A stretch of DNA of 64,000 nucleotides, from the NCBI GenBank assembly GCA_963743785.1, contig CAVURD010000012.1, positions 1-64,000 on the forward strand, given 5' to 3'. The translations under genes were made by a program, and so were the position numbers. The stretch comes from Bog-473 sp963743785. GTDB taxonomy: Bacteria; Actinomycetota; Acidimicrobiia; Acidimicrobiales; RAAP-2. Positions 54,258 to 63,367 of this stretch are shown here, piece by piece. Under the pieces are notes generated by a model, which saw nothing but the letters and a program-made list of their open reading frames with translations, had not been told where the DNA came from and did no database searches. The stretch's first letter is position 1. Every line of letters begins with the position of its first letter.

Positions 54258-54857
54258 TCAGTTCCAGCTCGGTGATCCTCTTCCTCCGCCTCGGCGAAAT
54301 CTACGGGGGCCGGACCAAGGCGACCAGTACCAGACAGCAAGCAGTGCGAGGCCCACAACGCCCGCGATGAAGAGAATCAAGGCAAGGGGATAGACGTCGA
54401 CGCCTGCGATGTGAGTCCCCACGATGCCCGGGGGAAGGCCGGGAGGACTTACGGTCCGCCCCGGGCCCGGTGCGAAGAGCCGGATCGACCCGGGAACCGC
54501 GGCGACCCGCTGGGTGGCGAACGCAACGGAGCTACTGCTGCGACCGACGGCAAGCGCCAAGCCGGCACCGAGGGTGAGCACGCCGACGACGACTGACAGG
54601 GCAATCGCAATGGGAGTCCGCCAGGGAGGCGGACGGTACGAGGTAGGAGCGCTCGTCACACCTCGGGCGGCCGCCCACGCTGCCGCGAAGCGCCGAGGGT
54701 CGAATGCACTGTTCCCAAGCACGTCTTCGGGTGAACCCCCTTCGGCTTCGGCCTCCTCGAGATCGACCGTGAGGTCGGCCGCCATCTCGTTGGCCACAGG
54801 ATCTGGGACTCCGAGCCGGCGCCACTCTCGGCGACACTCCTCGACGAAATCACTCAC
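54258..54857 (-). CDS. two-helix membrane protein with DUF1700-like N-terminus, PadR partner
   Basis: The 199-residue protein has a helical N-terminal region (VEECRREWRRLGVPDPVANEM, LEEAEAEGGSPEDVLG) like the DUF1700/HAAS-type domain that accompanies PadR regulators, then two hydrophobic helices (about residues 80-102 and 157-178) and an Arg/Gly-rich tail. Its start overlaps the stop of the PadR gene by four bases. Such partner proteins may sense membrane state or control the cognate exporter; that is inference. Confidence 0.8.
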   Translation of the reverse strand: MSDFVEECRREWRRLGVPDPVANEMAADLTVDLEEAEAEGGSPEDVLGNSAFDPRRFAAAWAAARGVTSAPTSYRPPPWRTPIAIALSVVVGVLTLGAGLALAVGRSSSSVAFATQRVAAVPGSIRLFAPGPGRTVSPPGLPPGIVGTHIAGVDVYPLALILFIAGVVGLALLAVWYWSPWSGPRRFRRGGGRGSPSWN

Positions 54858-55207
54858 GGCAACACCTCCGCTTTGACGAGACCCAATGCACCATCGACGG
54901 CGTCACGCGCCGCCTTCCATTCGCCGATACCAGTCTCCAGCACCCGCTCTCCCTCGAGCGAGAGGCTGTAGTACTTGCGGGGCGGGCCTCCGTTGCTGGC
55001 AGCCCGATGGGTTTCGACCAGACCATCGCGCTCCAGCCTGCCCAGAAGGGGATAGATCGACCCTTCCCCAACGATCGAGAGGCCACGCGCCCGGAGCCGC
55101 TTGGTCATCTCGTAACCGTACGCCGACCCATCTCCCATCACCGCCAGAAGGCAGAGGTCGAGAACGCCTCGAAGTAACTGGCTCCGCCGCCCCTCCGCAT
55201 TTCCCAT
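54854..55207 (-). CDS. PadR-family transcriptional regulator
   Basis: From the ATG at 55207 the protein has 117 residues with the PadR winged helix: LLRGVLDLCLLAVMGDGSAYGYEM, GSIYPLLGRLERDGLV and PPRKYYSLS. It has the short C-terminal dimer helix of subfamily 2. It is divergent from the ABC exporter at 55390-57590, which is the likely target. CCGTGC and TCGTGC repeats at about 55220-55235 may be part of its operator. Confidence 0.92.
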   Translation of the reverse strand: MGNAEGRRSQLLRGVLDLCLLAVMGDGSAYGYEMTKRLRARGLSIVGEGSIYPLLGRLERDGLVETHRAASNGGPPRKYYSLSLEGERVLETGIGEWKAARDAVDGALGLVKAEVLP

Positions 55208-55389
55208 GCACCACAAGCTACCGTGCGCTATCGTGCTTCGCAAGGCACCCCAGGGACCGAGTTGTGCAGACAATGGAGTGACCCCCGAGGCGGCCCCATG
55301 AAGGGGCCAACGAAGGGGCAGACGAAGGACGACTCGAATCCCACGTGCGTGGGCACCCAGGACTGTCGTCCCAGGAGGAAGATCAGCGG

Positions 55390-56379
55390 ATGACCACCAC
55401 CACCGTGCCCGCCAGCTCCCGCCGGCAGGCGTCCGAGAGCCCTTGGGCCGTCGAGACCCACGGACTGACCAAGCGGTTCGGGGACAACGTCGCCGTGAAC
55501 GACGTGGAGCTCCTCATCCCGCGGGGTTGCGCCTTCGGTTACCTGGGTCCCAACGGCGCCGGGAAGACCACACTGATCCGAGTGTTGCTGGGATTGACGC
55601 ACGCCGATGCGGGGTCGATGTCACTGCTCGGGTACCCCGTCCCCAAACATCGCGATGCGGCGCTGGCTCGAGTGGGAGCCATCGTCGACGAGCCCCGGTT
55701 TCACGGCCATCTGACCGGGAGAGAGAACCTCCGGATTCTGGCGGCCGCCCGCGAACCGGCGGCGCGGGAACGAATCGGGCCATCGCTCGAACGGGTCGGC
55801 ATCCTCCACCGAGCCGATGACCGGGTGTCGAAGTACTCGATGGGCATGCGCCAACGCCTCGGCGTGGCCGCGTGCCTCATCGGGGATCCAGAGTTGCTGA
55901 TCCTGGACGAGCCGATGAACGGACTCGACCCGGCCGGCATGCAGGACATGCGCGACATGATCCTCTCGCTGGTGGCCGAGGGTCGCACGGTCGTGTTGTC
56001 CTCCCATCTCCTCGACGAAGTTGAGCGGACGTGCGATGCCGTCGCCATCGTGGACCGGGGCAACGTGATCCGTCAGGGGTCGATCTCCGACCTCTTGGCG
56101 GGTTCATCCCTCGTTGTGCAAGTCGATTGCTCGGAGCCCGAGCGGGCGAGCGCCCTCATCAACGCCTCTTCGGTCAAGGCCAACATCGGGGCTCAGATTG
56201 AGGTCGGAGCGATGGGACTGGGGATCACCCTGCCAGCCGGAACCGGGCGCGACGTCAACGCCGAGATCAACCGCGTGCTGGTCGAAGGTGGGATCGCCGT
56301 GTACCGATTACAAGAGGTCCAAGCGTCGCTCGAATCGTGGTTCCTGCAGGTCACGAGTCGTCTCGGGGCCCCGGAATGA
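55390..56379 (+). CDS. ABC exporter ATP-binding protein
   Basis: The 329-residue ATPase has Walker A GPNGAGKTT, signature YSMGMRQRLGVA, Walker B LLILDEPMNGLDP and the H-loop SSHLLDE. The type is BcrA-like antimicrobial or lipid export. AGGAGGAAG lies upstream of ATG 55390. The stop overlaps the permease start (ATGA). A PadR gene is divergent. Confidence 0.92.
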   Translation: MTTTTVPASSRRQASESPWAVETHGLTKRFGDNVAVNDVELLIPRGCAFGYLGPNGAGKTTLIRVLLGLTHADAGSMSLLGYPVPKHRDAALARVGAIVDEPRFHGHLTGRENLRILAAAREPAARERIGPSLERVGILHRADDRVSKYSMGMRQRLGVAACLIGDPELLILDEPMNGLDPAGMQDMRDMILSLVAEGRTVVLSSHLLDEVERTCDAVAIVDRGNVIRQGSISDLLAGSSLVVQVDCSEPERASALINASSVKANIGAQIEVGAMGLGITLPAGTGRDVNAEINRVLVEGGIAVYRLQEVQASLESWFLQVTSRLGAPE

Positions 56380-57590
56380 CGACCATGTCCGACGTCGACG
56401 AAACTGGCTCTACCCCGGGCCCGGCAGAGCGGGGTGGCGTGTCACGAGACCGGCGGGGATCCTGGATCCCCACCGGGGGCATGATCGCCACCCGGTTCAT
56501 GGAGCTGCGGAAACGTCGCGGCCTCCTCGTTGCCCTGGTCCTGGTGACCGTCGGGATTCCAACAATCTTCCTCGTCATCCGGCTGCTGCTCCACGCGTTC
56601 GCGCCGCATTCCTACGGGCCGGCTGGCGGCTACGACATCTTCACGGGCCTGGTGGCCGGGGTGCTGTATATCTTCGGGTTCATCGTCGCCGCCACCCTGG
56701 GCGCCACCGCGGGATCCGCCGACCTGGGCGAGGGGATGTTCCGGCATCTGGTCGTGACCGGCCGCTCGCGTCTCGCGCTGTACCTGGCTCGGATCCCCGC
56801 GGGACTCGCCATCATCGTGCCCCTGGTGGCGGTGGGCTTCACCATCGTCTGCGCCGTATGCGTGTTCGCTGCACCGACCCGGCTCGAGTTCAACGGTGTG
56901 AACGTGCCCGTCAATCTGTCGCAGGCCGGCCTTGAGAGCTGGGCCGCTGACCACCCAGACGAGGTCATCTGCAATTTCGGCTTCAGGCTCGGACCGTCCT
57001 CCCCCAACAATTCGTCGATCGCCGCTGTGGTCAACAGCGTCCCATGCGGCAACGGCCCCGGCGGCGGCCCGGCGATCGTCAAGCAGCCTCCAGGATCCCA
57101 AGGCCAACCGCAACCCTCCCAGGCCCAGATCAGGGAAGCGGCCAGCGTGATCGCCCGCATGAACTATTCCGACTACACCAGACAGTTCCTCTACCCGTCG
57201 AACGCGCTGATGATTAAGAGCGGGTTGTGGCTCGAACTCGAAGCGGTCATCGGATTCGTCGTCGGTCTGGGGCTCGGATCGCTGATCGGGCAGCGGACGG
57301 TGGCGGTCGTCTTGATGATCGTGCTCGAGGTCGTCCTTACCCCGATTCTGTCGAGAGCACGGATCGCCCACCTGTCGAACCTGCAGCGTGCTGTGGTCGG
57401 CTTGGCCACGGCCCACCTGACACCGGGTGGGCTCCCCGTGCTCGGGGGCGGGGGCGGGGGGCCCGGGGGCAGCGGGGGGAATCCCGGACTGCTCCCGGAG
57501 TCGACGACCGTGGCCGTCTGCGTCATCGTCGCGTGGCTGGTGGGCTGGTCAGTCCTGGGCGCCTGGCGAATGATGACCCGAGACGCTTGA
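56376..57590 (+). CDS. ABC-2 type permease with Gly-rich loop
   Basis: The 404-residue permease has six hydrophobic helices, a long exterior loop between the third and fourth helices (about residues 170-270, with CNFGF and VPCGN cysteines), and a run of glycines (VLGGGGGGPGGSGGNPG) before the last helix. The start is ATG 56376 overlapping the ATPase stop. The extended loop and the Gly-rich segment are unusual for the family; the DNA for the latter is a dense G-run array. Confidence 0.87.
   Translation: MTTMSDVDETGSTPGPAERGGVSRDRRGSWIPTGGMIATRFMELRKRRGLLVALVLVTVGIPTIFLVIRLLLHAFAPHSYGPAGGYDIFTGLVAGVLYIFGFIVAATLGATAGSADLGEGMFRHLVVTGRSRLALYLARIPAGLAIIVPLVAVGFTIVCAVCVFAAPTRLEFNGVNVPVNLSQAGLESWAADHPDEVICNFGFRLGPSSPNNSSIAAVVNSVPCGNGPGGGPAIVKQPPGSQGQPQPSQAQIREAASVIARMNYSDYTRQFLYPSNALMIKSGLWLELEAVIGFVVGLGLGSLIGQRTVAVVLMIVLEVVLTPILSRARIAHLSNLQRAVVGLATAHLTPGGLPVLGGGGGGPGGSGGNPGLLPESTTVAVCVIVAWLVGWSVLGAWRMMTRDA
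57444..57479 (+). other. G-quadruplex-prone run within the permease gene
   Basis: Five runs of five or six G on the coding strand (57444-57448, 57450-57454, 57456-57461, 57465-57469, 57474-57479) are separated by one to four bases. This is a textbook intramolecular G-quadruplex sequence. It codes for the Gly-rich segment. Confidence 0.75.
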
Positions 57591-57746
57591 GAAGGCTCAT
57601 CAGCCGACCCCCGTCGCGCCAGGAGAAATCCCGAAAGGCGTCAACCCATTGAGGTTTGAGTGAACCGGGACAGCCATAGGGAGCGGTTCTCGCTGGATTC
57701 AGGCTCATCACGTCCTCACCCGTGCGAGTACAGATCAGCCCTTACC

Positions 57747-60107
57747 TCACTGGCGTGACATCGCCACCCGAATCAATTCCTCGGGGTCAACCAGATGGTC
57801 ATGACTGTCATCACCGATGTCGATCTGGACCAGGTCGATCTTCCCGTTGAACTTGCTGGTGTCACCCACGTAATCGGGAGCCACTGGCATCCCGAAGTCA
57901 TCGCCGATGTCGGTCGTCTCGTCAGCCGAGAAGACCATCGGTTGCGTTCCCTCAACTCTTCCCTCTCCGACAGCCTGGCCGTCGTAGAACAGGGTGACGT
58001 TGCCGCCCTTGCCCAAACCACCTCCGTCGTAATCGAACTCCATTCGCACCTGATGCCCGCCAGCTGGAATCGGTTGGCTCGCCTCAGTTGCGAACGACTG
58101 GATGCCCAAGACGTTGTAGACGAATTTTGCCCTGCCGCCCATGGCGTACAGTACCCAACCCCCGAACGCACCGCCTTGGGCGATCAGCACGCCTTGAGCC
58201 GGAGCGTCACCAACTCGGAGTTGCACCGTGACCGAGAACGACTTGTTTTTGATGTTGATGACACTGTTCTCAGATAGTCGCTTCATACCTGGGAAGAGAA
58301 GCTGTGAGGTTCCGGTGATGAGTTGGGGTCGTCCGGCCAAACCTGGGTCAAAACGCTCTCCGGTACGGTCGTCAATCGGCAGCACGTTGTACTTGACCGC
58401 TTCGATCAACCACAGGCGCTGCAAGTCGCGTAGCTTCTCCGGCAGTTCGGCCGACAGATCATCGGCTTGGCTCCAGTCCTTGTTCCCGTCGTAGAGTTCC
58501 CACACGTCGTCGTCAAACGCAGCCAATTTGACCGCCCCCATTTCCCACGGTGTTCGGTGCTTGGTGACTGCACTCCAGCCCTTGTGGTAGATGCCGCGGT
58601 TGCCGAACATTTCGAAGTACTGCAGATCGTGTCGCTCGACAGCCTCGGGGTCGTTCAGGCTGTAGAGCATGCTGGTCCCCTCCATCGGGGACTGCTGCAC
58701 GCCGTTGACCGAGAGCGGTTCCGGGATGTCAGCCGCTTCGAGAATGGTCGGTGCAACGTCGATGACGTGACAGAACTGCGAGCGGGTGCCGCCACTATCG
58801 GCGATGCCGCGGGGCCAATGGACGATTGTGCCGTTGCGAGTGCCTCCCCAGTGCGAAGCAACTTGCTTGGTCCACTGATAGGGGGTGTCCATGGCCCAGG
58901 CCCATCCGACGGCGTAGTGGTTGTACGAGGTCGGCGTACCGAGCTCGTACAACTTGGAGAGCAGGAACTCTGGTGTCTCCAGTGCCGCCATGCCGTTGAA
59001 GTTGGCCATCTCGTTGAAGGCACCCTGGATGGTCCCCTCAGCCGAAGCCCCGTTGTCGCCGATGATGTAGTAGATCAAGGTGTCGTCGAGGATGTCGAGC
59101 TGTTTGATGGCGTCGATGACCCGGCCCACGTGGTAGTCGGTGTGCTCCAAGAACCCGGCGTAGACCTCCATTTCCCGTTCGAGGATCGGTCGTAGTTCTT
59201 CAGGCATCTCGTCCCAAGAGGGAATCTCGGCATGTCGCGCGGTCAACTTTGCGTCGGCACCTATGACGCCCAGCTCCTTTTGGCGTGCGAAGGTGATCTC
59301 CCTCTGGCGGTCCCATCCATGGGCGAACCTGCCCTTGTACTTGTCGGCCCACTCTTGGGGAACGTGGTGGGGTGCGTGTGTCGCTCCGGGGGCGAAGTAC
59401 ATGAAGAATGGCTTGTCCGGCATCAGAGCCTTTTGCGCTCGCACCCAATCGATGGCGTGATCGGCCAGGTCCTCAGTGAGGTGGTATCCCTCCTCCGGTG
59501 TTTTCTCCGGCTCGACCGGCGACAGACCCTCGTACAGCGCTGGGTACCACTGATTGTTCTCGCCCCCGATGAAGCCATAGAAGTGCTCGAACCCGCCGCC
59601 GCCGGAGGGCCACATATCGAAAGGACCCATGGGCGAAGTCTGCCAAACGGGAACCTCGTGACACTTTCCGAACTGGGCAGTCGAGTATCCGTTGAGCTTC
59701 AGAGTCATGGCCAACGGGGCTTTGGTGTTCGGTCGGAGCGAACTTTGTCCCGGTGCGGCTGTTGCGCTTTCGGTGATGCTTCCCATGGCCACCGAATGAT
59801 GGTTCCGTCCGGTGAGGAGCGCCTGTCGAGTTGGCGCGCACAACGCTGTCGTGTGAAACCGCGTGTACTTCAGACCACTATCGGCCAGGCGTTCCGCGGT
59901 TGGAGTGCTGCACGGTCCACCAAAAGCACTGGCTGCTCCGAATCCGATGTCATCCAAAAGGATGACCAGAACGTTAGGAGCGCCGGACGGGGGCAGTAGC
60001 GGTTCGATCGGCGGGAAGTGGGTGTCAGGGTCTCGGGCGTCGTACGTGGTAAGGCCAAAGTCGGGCCGGTCAGGGATCGGCAACACCGCACGAGCCACGT
60101 CCGACAC
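57747..60107 (-). CDS. arylsulfatase (Cys-type, requires formylglycine)
   Basis: The GTG at 60107 has AGGAGG at seven-base spacing, which decides the start over the ATG at 60164. The 786-residue enzyme shows the metal pair Asp52/Asp53 (VILLDDIGFG), the sulfatase motif CAPTR with Cys90 to be converted to formylglycine, HHSVAMG, GKCHEVPVW (Lys/His), and IIGDNGASAEG. It is a cytosolic or periplasm-facing type-I sulfatase of the AtsA group without an evident signal peptide. It needs an FGE; the only one in this window is internally deleted. It probably scavenges sulfate from sulfate esters. Confidence 0.95.
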   Translation of the reverse strand: MSDVARAVLPIPDRPDFGLTTYDARDPDTHFPPIEPLLPPSGAPNVLVILLDDIGFGAASAFGGPCSTPTAERLADSGLKYTRFHTTALCAPTRQALLTGRNHHSVAMGSITESATAAPGQSSLRPNTKAPLAMTLKLNGYSTAQFGKCHEVPVWQTSPMGPFDMWPSGGGGFEHFYGFIGGENNQWYPALYEGLSPVEPEKTPEEGYHLTEDLADHAIDWVRAQKALMPDKPFFMYFAPGATHAPHHVPQEWADKYKGRFAHGWDRQREITFARQKELGVIGADAKLTARHAEIPSWDEMPEELRPILEREMEVYAGFLEHTDYHVGRVIDAIKQLDILDDTLIYYIIGDNGASAEGTIQGAFNEMANFNGMAALETPEFLLSKLYELGTPTSYNHYAVGWAWAMDTPYQWTKQVASHWGGTRNGTIVHWPRGIADSGGTRSQFCHVIDVAPTILEAADIPEPLSVNGVQQSPMEGTSMLYSLNDPEAVERHDLQYFEMFGNRGIYHKGWSAVTKHRTPWEMGAVKLAAFDDDVWELYDGNKDWSQADDLSAELPEKLRDLQRLWLIEAVKYNVLPIDDRTGERFDPGLAGRPQLITGTSQLLFPGMKRLSENSVINIKNKSFSVTVQLRVGDAPAQGVLIAQGGAFGGWVLYAMGGRAKFVYNVLGIQSFATEASQPIPAGGHQVRMEFDYDGGGLGKGGNVTLFYDGQAVGEGRVEGTQPMVFSADETTDIGDDFGMPVAPDYVGDTSKFNGKIDLVQIDIGDDSHDHLVDPEELIRVAMSRQ

Positions 60108-60205
60108 CGAGCAACCTCCTGATCGGATCAACCCGTCACAGCGACAGGATGATTCACCTACCATGACGATAGGGCCGGACCATGGAGGCGTGCCACATTG
60201 GCGGA

Positions 60206-60610
60206 GTGACTCGACTTCTCGGACTCAGCTTGCGTCCAGTTTCAGTTGATCGGGTCATCTACGCCACCATTACCTTGATGAGCGTCCTCATCATCTATGA
60301 CGGGTGGCAGCACCTGAAAATGATTGACGTGGATGGCGTGATCGTCGGGCCGGTGGTTGCGATGTTTCTGGCCCACGTATGTTCCGCGGCGGTCGCGCAG
60401 CAGGTCGAACCACAAAGACCGATCAGTGGCGGGTACTGGATCAAGGTGGTGCGTGCTGTATCCCGTTTAGGCATCACCTCTTCAGGAGGCCCAGGGCCAA
60501 GCCCGTTCGTGATGCCCCGCCGCCGCGCCTCGGAGGAGATTCTCGGCACCCAGACAGTCAAAAGCGCCTCGGCTACGGTGGCGCCAAATGCCGTGTCACG
60601 TCAGTGGTGA
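60206..60610 (+). CDS. short membrane protein, probably a truncated copy
   Basis: The start is likely GTG 60206 (VTRLLGLSLRPVSVD). The first 80 residues hold two hydrophobic helices (RVIYATITLMSVLIIYDGW, IVGPVVAMFLAHVCSAAVA) and QQVEPQRPISGGYWIKVVRAVSR, which looks like the start of a larger multi-helix family, but the next 50 residues are polar and end at a stop after VSRQW. The rest of the expected protein is absent, so this may be a remnant. It is divergent from the arylsulfatase. Confidence 0.5.
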   Translation: MTRLLGLSLRPVSVDRVIYATITLMSVLIIYDGWQHLKMIDVDGVIVGPVVAMFLAHVCSAAVAQQVEPQRPISGGYWIKVVRAVSRLGITSSGGPGPSPFVMPRRRASEEILGTQTVKSASATVAPNAVSRQW

Positions 60611-61573
60611 ATGTCGATTCGATTCGATCCGCACCGAGCGCCGGCCGCGCCCAGCACCGTGCCGGTGAGGTCGTTCCGAAGGTCGGCGATAGGCCGACTG
60701 GTGGCACTCACCTTGCCCATCTCGGCCCTCATTGCGTGCGGGTCGGTAAGTACGACGGCGGCGTCCCCAGCAGCCAGCCCAAAGGTAACGTCACCGCCCT
60801 CCCCCCAGGCGCTGGCCTCGGTCGTCCAGGCCACCGCCCGGACGCTGATGCTGACCAGCCAGTTCGAGATGACATTCCGGCAATCGTCGGGCAGCCTTTC
60901 TGCGACACCAGTCGGTGCACACGGCGCCGTCGATTTTCGGGGCCCCTCGGCAACGATTCACATCCAATTCGCACGAGGCTCAGGGTCCGAGAGCATGGTG
61001 TTCCGCCCCGGAACCGTCTTTTTCAAGCCTCCGCCGTCCACCCCTCCACTCCAGACCGGAAGGCCATGGGTCTTCGCCAACTTCGCTGACATCGCCAAAT
61101 ACAAAGTGAACTTTCCCCCCTACATCGTGCAGACGGAGAGTATCAACCCAGCCTTGACGATCTACGAATTGGCCTGGGGGGCGACATCGGCTTCCTCGGA
61201 AAGACACGTCTCATTTATGGGGCGCCGGGCCAGTACCTACGTCGTGAGGGTCGGCCTACAGAAAGCGCTCGCCAGCGCCAGCGGTGCCGATGGTGACGTG
61301 TTCAGTCGCACCCTTTCATCGGAGATTTCCGCATCCGGCGAGGCTTCCCCTACCGTGACGATCGAGGCGTGGGTCGACTCGGAGGATCGGTTGATCGGTG
61401 CTCGGGTCACCCCGGTCGGTGCGGGCATCGGAACCCTCACGATTGCTCTGGACCGATTCGGAGCATCAGTTCACGCGGACCCGCCACCGAGGGCCAGCGT
61501 CGTGGATCTGGCGGCCATGATCCCGGGCGGCGAACAGGAGGCCCTCAATGGTGGGGACACCGATGGTGCGTGA
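60611..61573 (+). CDS. lipoprotein of the LppX/LprA-F-G-like family
   Basis: The 320-residue protein has a signal peptide with lipobox LIAC (Cys43) after an RR-containing start, then a Ser/Ala/Pro linker and a domain of about 230 residues with many short strands (MTFRQSSGSLS, GAVDFRG, MVFRPGTVFFKPP, TYVVRVGL, IEAWVDSEDRLIGARV). The order fits the LppX/LprG-like fold that binds lipids in its cavity. The next gene, an ABC ATPase, begins within its 3' end, so it may act as an accessory lipid carrier for that exporter. Confidence 0.8.
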   Translation: MSIRFDPHRAPAAPSTVPVRSFRRSAIGRLVALTLPISALIACGSVSTTAASPAASPKVTSPPSPQALASVVQATARTLMLTSQFEMTFRQSSGSLSATPVGAHGAVDFRGPSATIHIQFARGSGSESMVFRPGTVFFKPPPSTPPLQTGRPWVFANFADIAKYKVNFPPYIVQTESINPALTIYELAWGATSASSERHVSFMGRRASTYVVRVGLQKALASASGADGDVFSRTLSSEISASGEASPTVTIEAWVDSEDRLIGARVTPVGAGIGTLTIALDRFGASVHADPPPRASVVDLAAMIPGGEQEALNGGDTDGA

Positions 61574-62528
61574 GCTTTCGGATCCGTTGAACGCAGCGAA
61601 TCCTCCTTTGGCCATTCGAATCGAGCAACTCACCAAGCGGCTTCGCAATGGCATCCTTGCAGTCGATGGCCTCGACCTCGACGTGGGCCAAGGCCAGGTC
61701 GTTGGACTTGTCGGACCGAACGGGTCGGGCAAGACCATCACGCTACGGATACTCCTCGGATTGATCCGGCCCACGTCCGGACGTGCGCTCCTCTTCGGGC
61801 ATGAGGTCCGACCCGGGGCCGAAGTGCTCGGTCGGGTGGGTGCGCTGGTGGACGGCCCGGGCTTTGTGCCCCATCTCTCCGGCCGCCGAAACCTCGACCT
61901 GAGCGTCCGGCAGATGCGTCGGTCCGGCGGATCTGCCGATCTCGACGAAGCCGTCGGAATGGCCGGGCTGGGCCAGGCCATCGACCGGGCCTACTCGGGG
62001 TATTCGCACGGCATGCGCTACCGACTGGCCATGGCCCAGGCCCTTTTGGGGTCCCCCGACCTGCTGCTGCTCGATGAGCCGACCACGGGGATGGATCCTT
62101 CGCAGGCCTTCGACGTGCATGACGCCATCGCGGCATGCGCTGCCGCCGGGACCACGGTCGTCCTGTCGAGCCACCTGATGTCCGAGGTCCAGCGGATCTG
62201 CACCCACGCCGCGATCCTCCGCTCGGGTCGGCTTGTGGCCGCCGGTTCGGTCACCGAATTGGTCGGCACGACACCGAGGTTGATCATGGAGGTCGACAAC
62301 CGGGATCGGGCGACCGCCGTCCTCCGCGGGTTGCCCGGCGTTTCTCGAGTCACCGCCACCGGTCTCGTATCGGTCGCCGTCGAGGGCGGCGCGCTCGGAC
62401 CCGTCCAACTGCTTGAGGCACTGGCCGGGCACGGTGTGCGCGTCTCCGGATTCCGAATGGGCAACTTCGAAGACTCCTATCTCGATCTGTTCGCCGCGGC
62501 GCCCGTGTCGGGATCTCCCGAGCGTTGA
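61548..62528 (+). CDS. ABC exporter ATP-binding protein
   Basis: The 326-residue ATPase has Walker A GPNGSGKTI, the Q-loop region GALVDGPGFVPH, signature YSHGMRYRLAMA (SHGMR variant), Walker B LLLLDEPTTGMDP and H-loop SSHLMSE. A start at 61563 is an alternative. It overlaps the lipoprotein gene by 26 bases and the next permease by four. Together with two paralogous permeases it makes a typical BcrAB-like export unit. Confidence 0.91.
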   Translation: MVGTPMVRELSDPLNAANPPLAIRIEQLTKRLRNGILAVDGLDLDVGQGQVVGLVGPNGSGKTITLRILLGLIRPTSGRALLFGHEVRPGAEVLGRVGALVDGPGFVPHLSGRRNLDLSVRQMRRSGGSADLDEAVGMAGLGQAIDRAYSGYSHGMRYRLAMAQALLGSPDLLLLDEPTTGMDPSQAFDVHDAIAACAAAGTTVVLSSHLMSEVQRICTHAAILRSGRLVAAGSVTELVGTTPRLIMEVDNRDRATAVLRGLPGVSRVTATGLVSVAVEGGALGPVQLLEALAGHGVRVSGFRMGNFEDSYLDLFAAAPVSGSPER

Positions 62529-63367
62529 TCACCATCGAGTGGTACAAGCAGTTCCGGCGGCCACTGACCTACGCCACCCTCAGCATCGTGGCCGCCTTCT
62601 CGGTCCTCATTACGGTGGCCCTGGTCGCAACGGGTTCAGGCCAGACCGAGTTCGTCGGTGACCTCCCGCTCTTGATGGTTCCGCGCACCTCGGGGTTCAG
62701 CGTCCCGATCATCGCATTGTCGAGCACGATGAAATTCTTCCTCCCGCTCGCGGTGTCCCTCTTCGCCGGCCAGTCCGTCGCCGGGGATGCGAGCTGGGGG
62801 AGTCTCCGATACGCCATGGCCCGTCCGATGGCGCGGACACGCATTCTCTGGTCGAAGGCCACGGTGGCGGCCGTGCTCTCCGCTCTCGCCGTGGCGACAT
62901 TGATGCTGGCGGCGCTAGCGATCGGCGGCCTGACCTTCGGATGGCATCCACTCAGCGTGATCGACGGGAGCGCGTCGACTCCGGGTCACCCGCAGGTGGA
63001 CGTTGTGCACGTTGGTGCCATGCTCGGCCACCTGGGCGTCGCCGCACTCTACGTGGGCGCCGGTATGGCCAGTATCTTCGCGGTGGCCTTCTTTCTTTCC
63101 ACCACCACGCGGCGTCCCCTCGTCGCCGTGGCCGGCGGCGTGGCCGTGACCATCGTCTCGCGCATCTTCAATGCCGACTACCTCCCGGGCATTCAGGTGG
63201 TGAACCGCTTTATGCCGAACAATGACATCGATCTCTGGCAACATCTCCTGACCCGGTCAGCCAGTCTCTCGGGGATTCCGCATTTCCTCGTACTTCAAGC
63301 TGTCTACGTCGTCGTCTTCATGGGCCTGGCGCAGTTGTGGTTTACGAGAAAGGACGTCCTCGATTGA
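62525..63367 (+). CDS. ABC-2 type permease, first of two tandem paralogues
   Basis: The 280-residue protein starts at TTG overlapping the ATPase stop (TTGA). It has six hydrophobic helices and the ABC-2 motif SVAGDASWGSLRYAMARPM. The second permease at 63364 shares the SVAG-[DE]-ASWGSLRY and FGWHPLSVID segments, so the genes are duplicates and probably make a heterodimeric pore. Confidence 0.9.
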   Translation: MITIEWYKQFRRPLTYATLSIVAAFSVLITVALVATGSGQTEFVGDLPLLMVPRTSGFSVPIIALSSTMKFFLPLAVSLFAGQSVAGDASWGSLRYAMARPMARTRILWSKATVAAVLSALAVATLMLAALAIGGLTFGWHPLSVIDGSASTPGHPQVDVVHVGAMLGHLGVAALYVGAGMASIFAVAFFLSTTTRRPLVAVAGGVAVTIVSRIFNADYLPGIQVVNRFMPNNDIDLWQHLLTRSASLSGIPHFLVLQAVYVVVFMGLAQLWFTRKDVLD

